NCBI RefSeq assembly: GCF_000264295.1
Contig: NZ_AJXT01000046.1
Span: 1 to 64,000, forward strand
Length of the DNA stretch: 64,000 nt
DNA from: Rhodanobacter spathiphylli B39
GTDB taxonomy: Bacteria > Pseudomonadota > Gammaproteobacteria > Xanthomonadales > Rhodanobacteraceae
Reading direction: 5' to 3'
Shown: piece after piece, positions 1 to 9,091 of the stretch
How the letters are laid out: each line of letters begins with the position of its first letter
Numbering within the stretch: position 1 is the first letter of the stretch
Notes under the pieces: model-generated
What the model saw: the letters and a program-made list of their open reading frames with translations, nothing else
The model's database searches: none
Told to the model about the DNA's origin: nothing
Position numbers and translations under genes: made by a program

Positions 1-538
1 TGATCGCGGTCGGACGCGACGGGTTCGCGCCGTTGACGAAATACGACACGCGGTAGACCAGGCGAGCGGAACCATTGTCCTGCGGATACACGAACAGGTC
101 GGTCTTCTGGTTGCTGATGGTGGCGCCACCGACCAGGGTGGTGTGCGCATGCGCCCGGAGCGCGGAGATCGCGCGTGCAGCGCTGAGCTTGGGCAGCACC
201 GAGGTCAACCCCAGCGAAGCACCCTGCATCAGTTCACCCGAGGCGCGCAGGGCATTGCCCTGGGCGTCCTGAACCACGGCGATGCTGCGGCCGTAGACCG
301 GCACGCCACGATACATCTGCTGCTGGCGCACGACCTTGTGACCATTGGCGATGCTGACGGCACTGCGTGGCGCCAGCGACATGTCCTGACCGAGGTTGAG
401 CTGCGCGGCCAGCGAGCTCGCCGGCACTGCACCGAGGTTCTGTGCATGCAGGGTCTTGGTGGTGGCGGCGGTGGCGACCGAGGCAGTGGCCATGCCGATC
501 GCGGCGACCAGCAATTTCAGGCGGTAATGATTGGGCAT
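1..538 (-). CDS. M4 (thermolysin-like) metalloprotease, N-terminal part, cut by the left edge
   Basis: Reading leftwards from the ATG at 538 gives 179 codons with no stop, so the gene continues outside the window. Residues 1-24 look like a Sec signal peptide (basic start, then an alanine-rich hydrophobic stretch). What follows resembles the FTP/PepSY propeptide of secreted thermolysin-family proteases, with QQQMYRGVPVYG near residue 90 and LVYRVSYFVNG at about residues 160-170. The zinc HExxH catalytic domain would lie beyond the edge and cannot be seen. A good ribosome binding site (AGGAGTT) stands 6-8 nt upstream. The likely role is extracellular protein degradation. An M36 protease with a similar propeptide is the main alternative. 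Confidence 0.8.
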   Translation of the reverse strand, partial: MPNHYRLKLLVAAIGMATASVATAATTKTLHAQNLGAVPASSLAAQLNLGQDMSLAPRSAVSIANGHKVVRQQQMYRGVPVYGRSIAVVQDAQGNALRASGELMQGASLGLTSVLPKLSAARAISALRAHAHTTLVGGATISNQKTDLFVYPQDNGSARLVYRVSYFVNGANPSRPTAI

Positions 539-1015
539 TGAATGAACTCCTAGACAATGACGGGGACAGGCGAGCCCGATGTGGCCACGAGGCCCCATGC
601 AAGATTTGCCGTGCGAGGCACGACCCCTTCTTCAAGTTCTGTCTAGCGATCCCAAACTACATCCGTATCGCCTGCCCTCCCCCTGACATTCCATTGTGCA
701 GGCAGTGCGGGGATGCGTAACTGCAAGACGGCGATCACGCCGCCAAAGGACCATCCGTCAACCTCCCCGAAGACGGATCGCTTTACCATAAGCTTCGACG
801 CAAGCCGGAACAACCCGACTTTTTCCTACTTCGAGTGATCGATATCACAGCCGCGGCTCTCATCACGAAGACAGGCAAAAAGCGCGAAATCATCGTGAAG
901 ATGACGTGCACGAGCGCGCGCCAGCGCTGAGCGATGACGGTGCACGATCATGGGGTGCCGATGATCGGCAGGGACGCTCGCGTGCGCGGCTCAGCCCGAA
1001 CCGCACCGATGAAAC
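539..1015. other. Intergenic region, no gene seen
   Basis: These 477 bases lie between the start of the M4 protease gene and the end of sufT, both on the minus strand. The region should hold the protease promoter and the 3' end of the sufT transcript. I see the protease ribosome binding site at about 547-553, but no convincing coding region, terminator with a T-run or repeat. The short open frames here lack a plausible start or family. Confidence 0.5.
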
Positions 1016-1573
1016 TCAGAGCATGCCGGTTTCGAGTTTCGCCGCGTCGGACATCATCGAATGCGACCACGGCGGATCGAACACCAGATCCACCTCGGCC
1101 TCGCTGATCGTGGGAATCATCTCCAGCTTGGTGCGCGCATCGTCGACCAGGATGTCGCCCATGCCGCAGCCGGGGGCGGTCAGCGTGAGCTTCACGTAGA
1201 CCTTGCGTTCGCCGGATTCGATCTGCTCCAGGCTGAGGTCGTAGACCAGGCCCAGCTCGACCACGTTCACCGGGATTTCCGGATCGAACACGGTACGCAA
1301 CTGCTCCCAGGCGAGCTTCTCCACATCCTCGTTGGTGGCGTTCGCCGGCACCTGGATCGGTTCGGGTCGCGGCTTGCCCAGCGCGTCGGCGTCGTCGCCG
1401 GCAATGCGGAACAGGTTGCCTTCCACGTAGACGGTGAAGCTGCCACCCAGCGCCTGGGTGATGTAGCCGATCTGGCCCGCGGGAAGCGTCACCTGCTCGC
1501 CCTGCGGCACCATCACGGCATTGCAGTCGCGCACCAGGGTGAACGGTTCGCTGCTCAGACTGAAACCACTCAT
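1016..1573 (-). CDS. sufT: SufT-family iron-sulfur cluster assembly protein (DUF59/MIP18)
   Basis: This 185-residue cytosolic protein has a C-terminal MIP18/DUF59 domain. It shows DPEIPVN at residues 97-103, the cysteine motif TAPGCGMGD at 132-140 (Cys136) and DPPW at 166-169. Proteins of this family help mature iron-sulfur proteins. The open frame extends about 70 residues upstream, but the ATG at 1573 fits the family length and the extension is low-complexity. No other suf or isc gene is nearby, so this copy stands alone. It is divergent from the small membrane protein gene at 1786. Confidence 0.85.
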   Translation of the reverse strand: MSGFSLSSEPFTLVRDCNAVMVPQGEQVTLPAGQIGYITQALGGSFTVYVEGNLFRIAGDDADALGKPRPEPIQVPANATNEDVEKLAWEQLRTVFDPEIPVNVVELGLVYDLSLEQIESGERKVYVKLTLTAPGCGMGDILVDDARTKLEMIPTISEAEVDLVFDPPWSHSMMSDAAKLETGML

Positions 1574-1785
1574 GCCAACGCCAATCCTGTTTCGATGGGC
1601 GCGCACGTGCGTCGAACCCGGGTTGCCTATTATGCCGGCCACCGCGTGCGGCCGCTTGTCCCAGATCAGGCCTCGGCGGCCGAACTCAAGGGCCTGCGAG
1701 GGCCCGTGGCCCGGCGGCACGCTATGATGGCCGCTTTGCCCGATGGACGACGCATGCTTCCCGCCCCACTGAACCGCCACCACCG

Positions 1786-2214
1786 ATGAGCACGCGCGTC
1801 GCCTTGCTGTATGCCTTTTCGCTGTTCAGCGCGGCCATGCTGGGACTGGCCGGCGGCGCGGTATGGATGGTCGTCTCGATGTATCTGCGCCATTCCGCGC
1901 CATGGCTGGCCCTGCCCATCGGCGGCCTGCTGGCGTTGACCATCCGCACCTGCGTGCGCCCGGCGGGCACCGGCGCAGCGCTGCTGGCCGCCGCCGCGAC
2001 CCTGCTGGCCGCGCTTTACGTGAACGTGCTGATCGCCGGCGTGCTGATCGCGGGCAACATGGGGCTGGGCCTGATCGAGGCGATGCGCACCGCCGGCGTC
2101 GGCATGCTGTGGCAACTGGCGCGCATGGCCTTGTCACCCGCCGATTTCGCCTGGACCGGCCTGGGCATGCTGGTGGCAGCATGGCTGGCCTGGTGGCGAC
2201 GTCGCCGGGGCTGA
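1786..2214 (+). CDS. Small integral membrane protein, function unknown
   Basis: This protein has 142 residues and four probable membrane helices (about residues 5-30, 40-55, 63-85 and 117-135), and ends in a WWRRRRG basic tail. I do not recognise a family with confidence; it resembles small conserved inner-membrane proteins of Xanthomonadales. It lies between the divergent sufT and the convergent pntB, so it is probably transcribed alone from the 212-bp gap upstream. Confidence 0.65.
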   Translation: MSTRVALLYAFSLFSAAMLGLAGGAVWMVVSMYLRHSAPWLALPIGGLLALTIRTCVRPAGTGAALLAAAATLLAALYVNVLIAGVLIAGNMGLGLIEAMRTAGVGMLWQLARMALSPADFAWTGLGMLVAAWLAWWRRRRG

Positions 2215-2238
2215 GAGCAACAGCGCCCGGACTGCTTC

Positions 2239-3711
2239 TCAGCCGTCCACGTCCTTCAGCGCCGTCACCAGTTCGCCCACCGCTGCCTGGCCGTCGCCGT
2301 ACAGCATGCGGGTGTTGTCGGCGTAGAACAGGGCGTTCTCGATGCCGGCGAAGCCGGTGCCCCTGCCGCGCTTGATCACGATCACCTGCTTGGCGTTGCT
2401 CACGTCGAGAATCGGCATGCCGTAGATCGGCGAGGCCGGGTCGGTCTTGGCCAGCGGGTTGACCACGTCGTTGGCGCCGATCACCAGCGCCACGTCGGTG
2501 GTGGCGAACTCGGGGTTGATGTCGTCCATGTCGGCGATCAGGTCGTACGGTACGCCGGCCTCGGCCAGCAGCACGTTCATGTGGCCGGGCATGCGGCCGG
2601 CCACCGGGTGGATCGCGAACTTCACCTTCACCCCGCGCTTGATCAGCAGCTGGGCGAACTCCCACACCTTGTGCTGCGCCTGGGCCACGGCCAGGCCGTA
2701 GCCGGGCACGATCACCACGCGTTCGGCGTAGGCCATCATCACCGCCGCGTCGGCGCCGTCGATGGGTTTCTGCGCGCCAGTGATCGCCTGCGCCTCGCCG
2801 CCGGCCGCCCCGAAACTGCCGAACAGCACGTTGCCGATCGAGCGGTTCATCGCCTTGGCCATCAGTTGGGTCAGCAAGGTGCCGGCCGCGCCGACCACCA
2901 TGCCGGCAATGATCATCGCCTCGTTGCCCAGCACGAAGCCCTCGAACGACACCGCCAGGCCGGTGAACGCGTTGTACAGCGAGATCACCACCGGCATGTC
3001 GGCGCCGCCGATCGGTAGCGTCATCATCAGGCCGAACAGCAGCGCCAGCGCGAAGAACACCAGGATCAGCGGCAGGCTGGCCTGACCCAGCACCAGCATG
3101 AAACCCGCCACGACGGCAGCGGCCAGCAACAACATGTTCACCGCGCGCTGGCCGGCGAACACGAAGCGCCTGTCCATCCAGCCCTGCAACTTGGCGAACG
3201 CCACCAGCGAGCCGGAAAAACTCACCGCGCCGATCAGCGCGCCGAGCACGCCCAGGGTCAGTTCGACCGGCGAGAGTGCCGGCGGCAACGCATTCACCGC
3301 CCACGCTTCCGGACGCAGCGGCGAGGTGTCCGGCACCGCATGCAGCATGCCCAGGCCGCGCGCGTAGCCGATCAGCTCGACCGCGCCGATCGCCGCTGCC
3401 GCGCCGCCACCCATGCCGTTGTACAGCGCCACCATCTGCGGCATCGCGGTCATCGCCACGCGGCGACCGGTCCACCAGGCGGCGCTCACGCCGATCAGCA
3501 CCGCGGCGACGATCAGCCCGCGGTTGTGCATGTCGGGCAGGAAGAAGGTGGCCAGCACCGCCAGCAACATGCCGTAGCCGGCCCAGACGATGCCGCCGCG
3601 CGCGGTGCGCGGCGAGCTCATGCGTTTCAGGCCCAGGATGAACAGCAGCGCCGCGATGAAATAGCAGGCCTTGATGGCGCCATGCCCGATAAAATCCGGC
3701 AGCCAGTTCAT
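2239..3711 (-). CDS. pntB: NAD(P) transhydrogenase subunit beta
   Basis: The product has 490 residues: an N-terminal bundle of about nine membrane helices (part of domain II) and a C-terminal NADP(H)-binding domain III with VPGYGLAVAQAQ and the GANDVVNP segment. Together with PntAA and PntAB it couples hydride transfer from NADH to NADP+ to proton flow across the inner membrane, supplying NADPH. The ATG at 3711 overlaps the TGA of pntAB by one base, so the two are translationally coupled. A GTG one codon earlier is possible. Confidence 0.95.
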   Translation of the reverse strand: MNWLPDFIGHGAIKACYFIAALLFILGLKRMSSPRTARGGIVWAGYGMLLAVLATFFLPDMHNRGLIVAAVLIGVSAAWWTGRRVAMTAMPQMVALYNGMGGGAAAAIGAVELIGYARGLGMLHAVPDTSPLRPEAWAVNALPPALSPVELTLGVLGALIGAVSFSGSLVAFAKLQGWMDRRFVFAGQRAVNMLLLAAAVVAGFMLVLGQASLPLILVFFALALLFGLMMTLPIGGADMPVVISLYNAFTGLAVSFEGFVLGNEAMIIAGMVVGAAGTLLTQLMAKAMNRSIGNVLFGSFGAAGGEAQAITGAQKPIDGADAAVMMAYAERVVIVPGYGLAVAQAQHKVWEFAQLLIKRGVKVKFAIHPVAGRMPGHMNVLLAEAGVPYDLIADMDDINPEFATTDVALVIGANDVVNPLAKTDPASPIYGMPILDVSNAKQVIVIKRGRGTGFAGIENALFYADNTRMLYGDGQAAVGELVTALKDVDG

Positions 3712-4016
3712 CACTTGGCCTCCTTGCCGGCGCCCGGCTTGCTGGACTTGAACATCTCCAGCATCCGTTCGGTCACCACGTAGCCGCCGGCGGCGTTGCC
3801 GGCGCCCAGCAGCACGCCGATGAAGCCGATGGCGATCTCGAACGGGGTGTCGGCCCGGCCTAGCGCGATCATGGCGCCAACCAGCACAATGCCATGCACG
3901 AAGTTCGAGCCGGACATCAGCGGGGTATGCAGGATCACCGGCACCCGCGCGATGATTTCATAACCGGTAAACGCGGCCAGCATGAAGATGTACAGCGCCA
4001 GGAACCCGTCGATCAT
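3711..4016 (-). CDS. pntAB: NAD(P) transhydrogenase alpha subunit, membrane part
   Basis: This 101-residue protein has three hydrophobic segments and corresponds to the C-terminal membrane part of PntA in species with a three-gene transhydrogenase. It forms the membrane domain II with PntB. The pntB start overlaps its stop. The soluble partner pntAA is not directly upstream as expected but about 1.9 kb away at 5932-7032, beyond an operon on the other strand. This gene must therefore have its own promoter in the short stretch before the sigma factor gene. Confidence 0.93.
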   Translation of the reverse strand: MIDGFLALYIFMLAAFTGYEIIARVPVILHTPLMSGSNFVHGIVLVGAMIALGRADTPFEIAIGFIGVLLGAGNAAGGYVVTERMLEMFKSSKPGAGKEAK

Positions 4017-4154
4017 GACCCCACCCCGTCGGAACACCGTTGAGCCTGCATCATACGGGTGCCGGTCAACCCGTGCGAGCCTGCCGCGTTGAACTCCGGG
4101 AGCACACCGCCGGAGCCCGCAGATGATCCAATCGAAGACGGGGACGCGGTCGCC

Positions 4155-4739
4155 GTGAACAGCGCGATCGGCACCCTCGACGCGGATCTGCTGAGCGAGG
4201 TCCGCGAAACACCCGCCACCCTGGATGCGTTCCTGGCCCAGGTCGAACGGCGTGCGTTCCGCATGGCCGAACTGCAGCTGCGCCATCGCGAGGACGCGAT
4301 GGACGCGGTGCAGGACGCCATGCTGCGGCTGGTCAGGCACTACCGCGACAAGCCCGCGACGGAATGGGCGCCGCTGTTCTGGGGCATCCTGCGCCGGCGC
4401 GTGGTGGACCTGCAGCGGCGCCGCAAGGTGCGCTCGATCGTGGTCGGCTGGCTGGGTGGCGGCCGCGATGGCGACGGCGACGAACTGCCCGTGTGGGAGC
4501 CCGCCGATCCCGGCCAGGACCCGCTGGGCCGGCTGCACGACGTGCAGTCGTACGCCGACCTGGCCGCCGCGGTGCGGCAACTGCCGCAACGCCAGCGCGA
4601 AGCTTTCATGTTGCGCATGCTGGAAGGACTCGACGTGGCCGAAACCGCCCGTGCCATGGGCTGCTCCGAAGGCAGCGTGAAAACCCATCTGTCGCGCGCC
4701 ATGCATCATCTGCGCGACCAACTGGAGGACTGGCGATGA
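4155..4739 (+). CDS. ECF-like RNA polymerase sigma factor
   Basis: This is a sigma-70 family regulator with region 2 (FRMAELQLRHREDAMDAVQDAM... WGILRRRVVDL) and a C-terminal region 4 helix-turn-helix (LPQRQREAF... GCSEGSVKTHLSRAM). It belongs to the small alternative sigma factors that usually work with membrane regulators. No ATG is available. GTG at 4155 gives 194 residues, close to what I expect for this group, while GTG at 4059 would add 32 low-complexity residues. The stop overlaps the next start (ATGA). It is the first gene of a three-gene operon with DUF3619- and DUF3106-type proteins. What activates it is not visible. Confidence 0.85.
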   Translation: MNSAIGTLDADLLSEVRETPATLDAFLAQVERRAFRMAELQLRHREDAMDAVQDAMLRLVRHYRDKPATEWAPLFWGILRRRVVDLQRRRKVRSIVVGWLGGGRDGDGDELPVWEPADPGQDPLGRLHDVQSYADLAAAVRQLPQRQREAFMLRMLEGLDVAETARAMGCSEGSVKTHLSRAMHHLRDQLEDWR

Positions 4740-5146
4740 CTTCGCTGGACAAAGGCAGGCCGGACGACAACCGGCCCGGCGAAAACCTGGAGCAGCGTGC
4801 ACGCGAGCTCTGGCACGAGGCCGCGCAGCATATCGACCCGGTCACCGCCGGGCGGTTGCGTGCAGCCCGACGCGAGGCACTGCGGGCACCTGCCGCATCG
4901 GTGCAGCGCACGGTGCGCTGGCTGATCCCCTCCGGCGCGTTCGCCGTGATCGCGCTGGCGGCGCTGATGGTGTGGCAACCGCTGCCGCACCAACACACGC
5001 AGGCGGCCATCCATCCGGCGAACACCCTCGACGATGCCGACGCGGATCTGCCGCCGGATGCCGACAAGACCGACCCCAACCTCTACCAGAACCTGGAGTT
5101 CTACGACTGGCTGGCCAGCACCGACAGCCCGTCCACGAAACGCTGA
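4736..5146 (+). CDS. DUF3619-type single-pass membrane protein
   Basis: This 136-residue protein has a soluble N-terminal half, one membrane helix at about residues 60-80 (WLIPSGAFAVIALAALMVW) and a periplasmic tail ending in NLEFYDWLAS, a signature I associate with DUF3619. It is translationally coupled to the sigma factor by a 4-nt ATGA overlap. This placement, a membrane protein directly after a sigma gene, suggests a regulator or anti-sigma-like role. That is inference; the family has no proven function that I can cite. Confidence 0.8.
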   Translation: MTSLDKGRPDDNRPGENLEQRARELWHEAAQHIDPVTAGRLRAARREALRAPAASVQRTVRWLIPSGAFAVIALAALMVWQPLPHQHTQAAIHPANTLDDADADLPPDADKTDPNLYQNLEFYDWLASTDSPSTKR

Positions 5147-5149
5147 GCC

Positions 5150-5722
5150 ATGAATCGAATCCTTCGCCCGATCCTGCTCCTGTTGCTCGCCACCCTGCTC
5201 GGCGGCGTGGCGGTGGCGCCACTGCACGCACAGGATGCGCCACCACCGTCGCGCGACGCGGCCGTGCCGCCGGTGCGTCCGTGGAGCAGCCTCGACCCGG
5301 CCCAGCGCGAAGTGCTGGCGCCGCTGAAAAATGACTGGGACGGCATGTCGCCGCGCAAGCAGGCGCGGATGCTTCATCGGGCCGAACACTGGGTCACCCT
5401 GCCGCCGGAAAAGCGCGAGGAAGTCCGCCAGCACATCGCCCGCTGGCAACAGATGACGCCTGCCGAACGCAGGCAGGCGCGTGAGAACATGCGCAAGTTC
5501 CACCAGATGCCCGAGCAGCAGCGCGAACAGCTGCACACCACCTTCGAACGCTTCCAGAAACTGCCGCCGGCGCAGCGCGAGGAATTGCTTCGACGCTGGC
5601 GGGAGCTGCCACCGGACCAGCGCCGCTGGCACGGCCCGCGCAGCGGACGCGACCGTCCGCCTCCGCCGTCACCCGGTGACCAGCCGCCCCCGCCACCGCC
5701 CGGCCAGAACAGCCAGATCTAA
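5150..5722 (+). CDS. DUF3106-type exported protein
   Basis: The product has 190 residues with a signal peptide (residues 1-27, ending near LHAQ). It is followed by helical repeats rich in W, R, E and Q of the form 'W..LPPEKREEVRQ', typical of DUF3106, and a proline-rich tail (PPPPPP). It is expected in the periplasm. It starts 3 nt after the DUF3619 gene and ends the sigma factor operon. The repeated helices recall periplasmic stress sensors of the CpxP/RsaX type, but this is only a structural impression. Confidence 0.8.
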   Translation: MNRILRPILLLLLATLLGGVAVAPLHAQDAPPPSRDAAVPPVRPWSSLDPAQREVLAPLKNDWDGMSPRKQARMLHRAEHWVTLPPEKREEVRQHIARWQQMTPAERRQARENMRKFHQMPEQQREQLHTTFERFQKLPPAQREELLRRWRELPPDQRRWHGPRSGRDRPPPPSPGDQPPPPPPGQNSQI

Positions 5723-5819
5723 GAGGGGTTGTGAGTTTTTCAACCTCTCAGGTCGGCCATGGCGAGGGCATGGGTGCCCGAGTTGAGGCAACGCAGGAGC
5801 AGTTGCCCGACGGCCGGGC

Positions 5820-5879
5820 ATGAAACAGTCATGCAAGTGACTGTTTCATGTGAACGAGCCCGGGCGTGTACCGGGCTCG
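5820..5879. other. Two tandem perfect hairpins between convergent genes
   Basis: The first hairpin has 12-base arms at 5820-5831 and 5838-5849 (ATGAAACAGTCA and its exact complement) with a 6-base loop; a flanking C-G pair extends it to 13. The second has 9-base arms at 5855-5863 and 5871-5879 (CGAGCCCGG) with a 7-base loop. They lie between the DUF3106 gene and the convergent pntAA. Neither is followed by a T-run on either strand, so they are poor intrinsic terminators. They could still act as a bidirectional transcript end or RNA-stabilising structure. Confidence 0.75.
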
Positions 5880-5931
5880 CGATAGAAGAAAACCACAGGA
5901 AATGGTCTTCTTCACAGACTCTCAGCCACGC

Positions 5932-7032
5932 TCAGCCGGCGAAGCGCGTCTCGCCGGCGTGGCTCAGGCAGCTTTTCGCCACCAGTTCGTCGTCGAAGTC
6001 CGGCTTCAGCGCAGCTTCGTGCACCAGCAGCTCGACGAAGTTGAACACGTTGCGGGCGTACATTTCCGAGGCGTGCAGCGGCGCACCCGCCGGCAGGTTC
6101 AGCGGCCCCAGGATCACCACGCCGCCATGCTCGACCCGCTCGCCCGGCCGGGTCAGCTCGCAATTGCCGCCGCCCTCGGCGGCAAGATCCACGATCAGCG
6201 CCCCCGGCTTCATGCCTTCGACCATCGCGCTGGTGAGGATCTTCGGCGCCGGCCGTCCCGGCACCGCCGCGGTGCTGACCACCACGTCGAACACCTTCAG
6301 GTGATCGGCCAGCGCCTGCTGCTGCGCCGCGCGTTCCTCGGCGGACAGCTCCCGCGCGTACCCGCCGCTGCCGGCCGCGCTGACGCCCAGGTCGAGGAAC
6401 TTCGCACCCAGCGACTCGACCTGCTCGCGCGTTTCCGGGCGCACGTCATAACCCTCGATCTGCGCACCCAGCCGCCGCGCGGTGGCGATCGCCTGCAGGC
6501 CGGCCACGCCGGCACCGATCACCAGCACCCTGGACGGCCGAATGGTGCCGGCCGCCGTGGTCAGCATCGGGAAGAATTTCGGCGAAGCCTCGGCGGCGAT
6601 CAGCATCGCGCGGTAACCGGCCACCGCCGCCTGCGAACTCAGCACGTCCATCGCCTGGGCGCGGGTCGTGCGCGGCAGCAACTCCAGCGAGAACGCGGTG
6701 AGCTTGCGCGCATTCAGCGCCGCGATCCGCCCGGCCGCACCGTAGGGACGCAACTGGCCGACCACCACGCTGCCCTCGCGCATCCCGGCAAACACCGCAT
6801 CGTCCGGTGGCAGCACGCAGGCCAGCAGGTCGGCCTGGCCGAGCACCGTCGTGGCATCGGCAAACTCGACGTCCGCATAGCTGGCGTCGGGAAAACCGGC
6901 TGCGCGCCCGGCGTCGCGTTCGAGCAATACGCGCAGGCCCTTGCCGCGCAGCTTCTTTGCCATCTCCGGCGTGATCGCCACGCGACGTTCGCCAGTGGCG
7001 GTCTCGCGCAATGCGGCTACGGTGATCCCCAT
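5932..7032 (-). CDS. pntAA: NAD(P) transhydrogenase alpha subunit, NAD-binding part
   Basis: This 366-residue soluble protein begins MGITVAALRETATGERRVAITPEM, the alanine dehydrogenase/PNT N-terminal domain. It contains the Rossmann NAD(H)-binding domain with VLVIGAGVAGLQAIATA near residue 170 and GYDVRPETREQ. It is domain I of the transhydrogenase and binds the membrane parts PntAB and PntB. The start at 7032 is supported by GAGGGG about 6-7 nt upstream; earlier ATGs at 7062 and 7125 lack this. Its partners are 1.9 kb downstream, separated by the opposite-strand sigma operon. Confidence 0.94.
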   Translation of the reverse strand: MGITVAALRETATGERRVAITPEMAKKLRGKGLRVLLERDAGRAAGFPDASYADVEFADATTVLGQADLLACVLPPDDAVFAGMREGSVVVGQLRPYGAAGRIAALNARKLTAFSLELLPRTTRAQAMDVLSSQAAVAGYRAMLIAAEASPKFFPMLTTAAGTIRPSRVLVIGAGVAGLQAIATARRLGAQIEGYDVRPETREQVESLGAKFLDLGVSAAGSGGYARELSAEERAAQQQALADHLKVFDVVVSTAAVPGRPAPKILTSAMVEGMKPGALIVDLAAEGGGNCELTRPGERVEHGGVVILGPLNLPAGAPLHASEMYARNVFNFVELLVHEAALKPDFDDELVAKSCLSHAGETRFAG

Positions 7033-7113
7033 GGTGCAGCCCCTCGACAATGGTCGGGCCATCTTAAGGCATGGAGAGCCTTTGATCCGGGCCGGCCCGA
7101 AAGAGTAAGCTGA

Positions 7114-7596
<483 letters not shown>

Positions 7597-7618
7597 TTCC
7601 CCTCACCGAAGCCTTTCC

Positions 7619-8188
7619 ATGCCCTTCGATCTTTCCTTGCTGCAGCAACGCCACTCCGTTCCCTCGCGCCAGCTCGGCGAACCCGCGCCGGACGAGGCCA
7701 CCCTGCACGAGCTGCTGGAGGCCGCCATCCGGGTGCCCGACCACGGCAAGCTGGTGCCGTTCCGGCTGATTCGCCTGCAGGGCGAGGCCAAGCTGGTCTT
7801 CGGCCGGCGCGTGGCGGAAATCGCGCAGAAGAACCAACCCGAGATGTCCGACGCCAAGCTGGAGAAGGATCGCCTGCGCTACACCTTCGCGCCCCTGGTG
7901 ATCGCGGTGATCGCCCGCCTGGACGCCCTCAGCAAGGTGCCGGAAATCGAGCAGAAACTGTCCGCCGGCACGGTCGCCCACAACATCCTGCTGGGCGCCT
8001 TCGCGCTGGGCTACGGCGCCCAGTGGCTCACCGGCTGGGCCGCCTACGACCGCGAAGTGGCAGCGCTGCTTGGCCTGGCCGACAACGAGCAGGTGATCGG
8101 CTTCGTCCACCTGGGCACGCCACAAACCGACGTCCCCGATCGCGATCGCCCGGCGCTGGGCGACCTGCTCAGCAGCTGGACCCCGTGA
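7619..8188 (+). CDS. Nitroreductase-family FMN protein (YdjA-like)
   Basis: This 189-residue single-domain flavoprotein of the nitroreductase superfamily is closest in size and pattern to E. coli YdjA. It has the N-terminal RHSVPSRQL, RVPDHGKLVPFR in the FMN site, and the central AHNILLGAFALGYGAQW. It probably uses NAD(P)H to reduce an unknown electrophile. Its TGA overlaps the GTG start of the downstream exonuclease gene, which suggests one transcript. Confidence 0.88.
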   Translation: MPFDLSLLQQRHSVPSRQLGEPAPDEATLHELLEAAIRVPDHGKLVPFRLIRLQGEAKLVFGRRVAEIAQKNQPEMSDAKLEKDRLRYTFAPLVIAVIARLDALSKVPEIEQKLSAGTVAHNILLGAFALGYGAQWLTGWAAYDREVAALLGLADNEQVIGFVHLGTPQTDVPDRDRPALGDLLSSWTP

Positions 8189-9090
8189 ACGCCACCGAAA
8201 ATGGCCGTCCAGCCGTCCATCTGGTCGATGGAAGCCTGTACGTGTTCCGTGCCTGGAACTCGATGCCGGACGAGTTCCACGACGTCGACGGCCACCCGGT
8301 CAATGCCGTGCATGGCTACACCCGTTTCCTGTGCGAGCTGCTCGAACGCGTGCAGCCCGAACACATCGCGGTGGCCTTCGACGCCTCGCTGACCAGCTCG
8401 TTCCGCAACGCGATCTATCCGCCGTACAAGGCCAACCGCGAGCTGCCGCCGCCCGATCTCGAGCGGCAGTTCGTGCAGTGCCGCGCGATCACCGAAGCGC
8501 TGGGCCTGTGCCTGATGATCGACCACAGCTACGAAGCCGACGACCTGATCGGCAGCACCGTGTGGAACCTGCGCGCCCAGGGCTGGCGCAGCGTGATCGT
8601 CTCCGCCGACAAGGACTTCGGCCAGTTGCTGGGCGAGCACGACGAGCAGTGGGACTACGGCCGCGGCCTGCGCTGGGGACCGGCCGGCGTGCACGAAAGA
8701 CTCGGCGTGCATCCGCACCAGGTCGCCGACTACTTGGCCCTGTGCGGCGACAGCGTGGACAACATTCCCGGCGTCCCCGGTGTCGGCGCCAAGACCGCCG
8801 CCGCCCTGCTCAGCCACTTCGGCAGCCTCGACATCCTGCTCGAGCGCATCGACGAAGTCGCCTTCCTGCGCCTGCGCGGTGCCGCCGCCTGCGCCGCCAG
8901 ACTGCGCGAACACGCCGAACAGGCGCGTATCTACCGTCGCCTCACCCGCATCGCCCTGGACGCTCCCGGCGCCAGCAGCATCGAGGTCCTGCAACGCCAA
9001 AGCCGCCCGGCCGAACAACTCGAAGCCCTGTGCGAACAGCTCCGCATGGGCGCCTTCACCCGCAGCCGCCTGCGCGCATTGCTGCGCTGA
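8185..9090 (+). CDS. 5'-3' exonuclease (PolA N-terminal-like / flap endonuclease)
   Basis: This 301-residue protein resembles the stand-alone 5'-nuclease of the PolA N-terminal/Xni type. It has VHLVDGSLYVFRA (first metal-binding Asp), AFDASLTSSFRN, YEADDLIG, SADKDFGQLL and the helix-3-turn-helix DNA-binding element DNIPGVPGVGAKTA. It would remove 5' flaps or RNA primers. No ATG suits; GTG at 8185 overlaps the nitroreductase stop in a GTGA arrangement and gives a natural N-terminus. Confidence 0.9.
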   Translation: MNATENGRPAVHLVDGSLYVFRAWNSMPDEFHDVDGHPVNAVHGYTRFLCELLERVQPEHIAVAFDASLTSSFRNAIYPPYKANRELPPPDLERQFVQCRAITEALGLCLMIDHSYEADDLIGSTVWNLRAQGWRSVIVSADKDFGQLLGEHDEQWDYGRGLRWGPAGVHERLGVHPHQVADYLALCGDSVDNIPGVPGVGAKTAAALLSHFGSLDILLERIDEVAFLRLRGAAACAARLREHAEQARIYRRLTRIALDAPGASSIEVLQRQSRPAEQLEALCEQLRMGAFTRSRLRALLR

Positions 9091-9091
9091 A

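Noticed and set aside
1061-1789. Plus-strand open frame opposite sufT
   Set aside because: It is a shadow of sufT without a family; the minus-strand product has all SufT motifs.
5723-5755. GGGGTTG...CAACCTC hairpin after the DUF3106 gene, considered as a terminator
   Set aside because: The stem is short and bulged, and the T-run is in the loop rather than after the stem, so it does not fit an intrinsic terminator.
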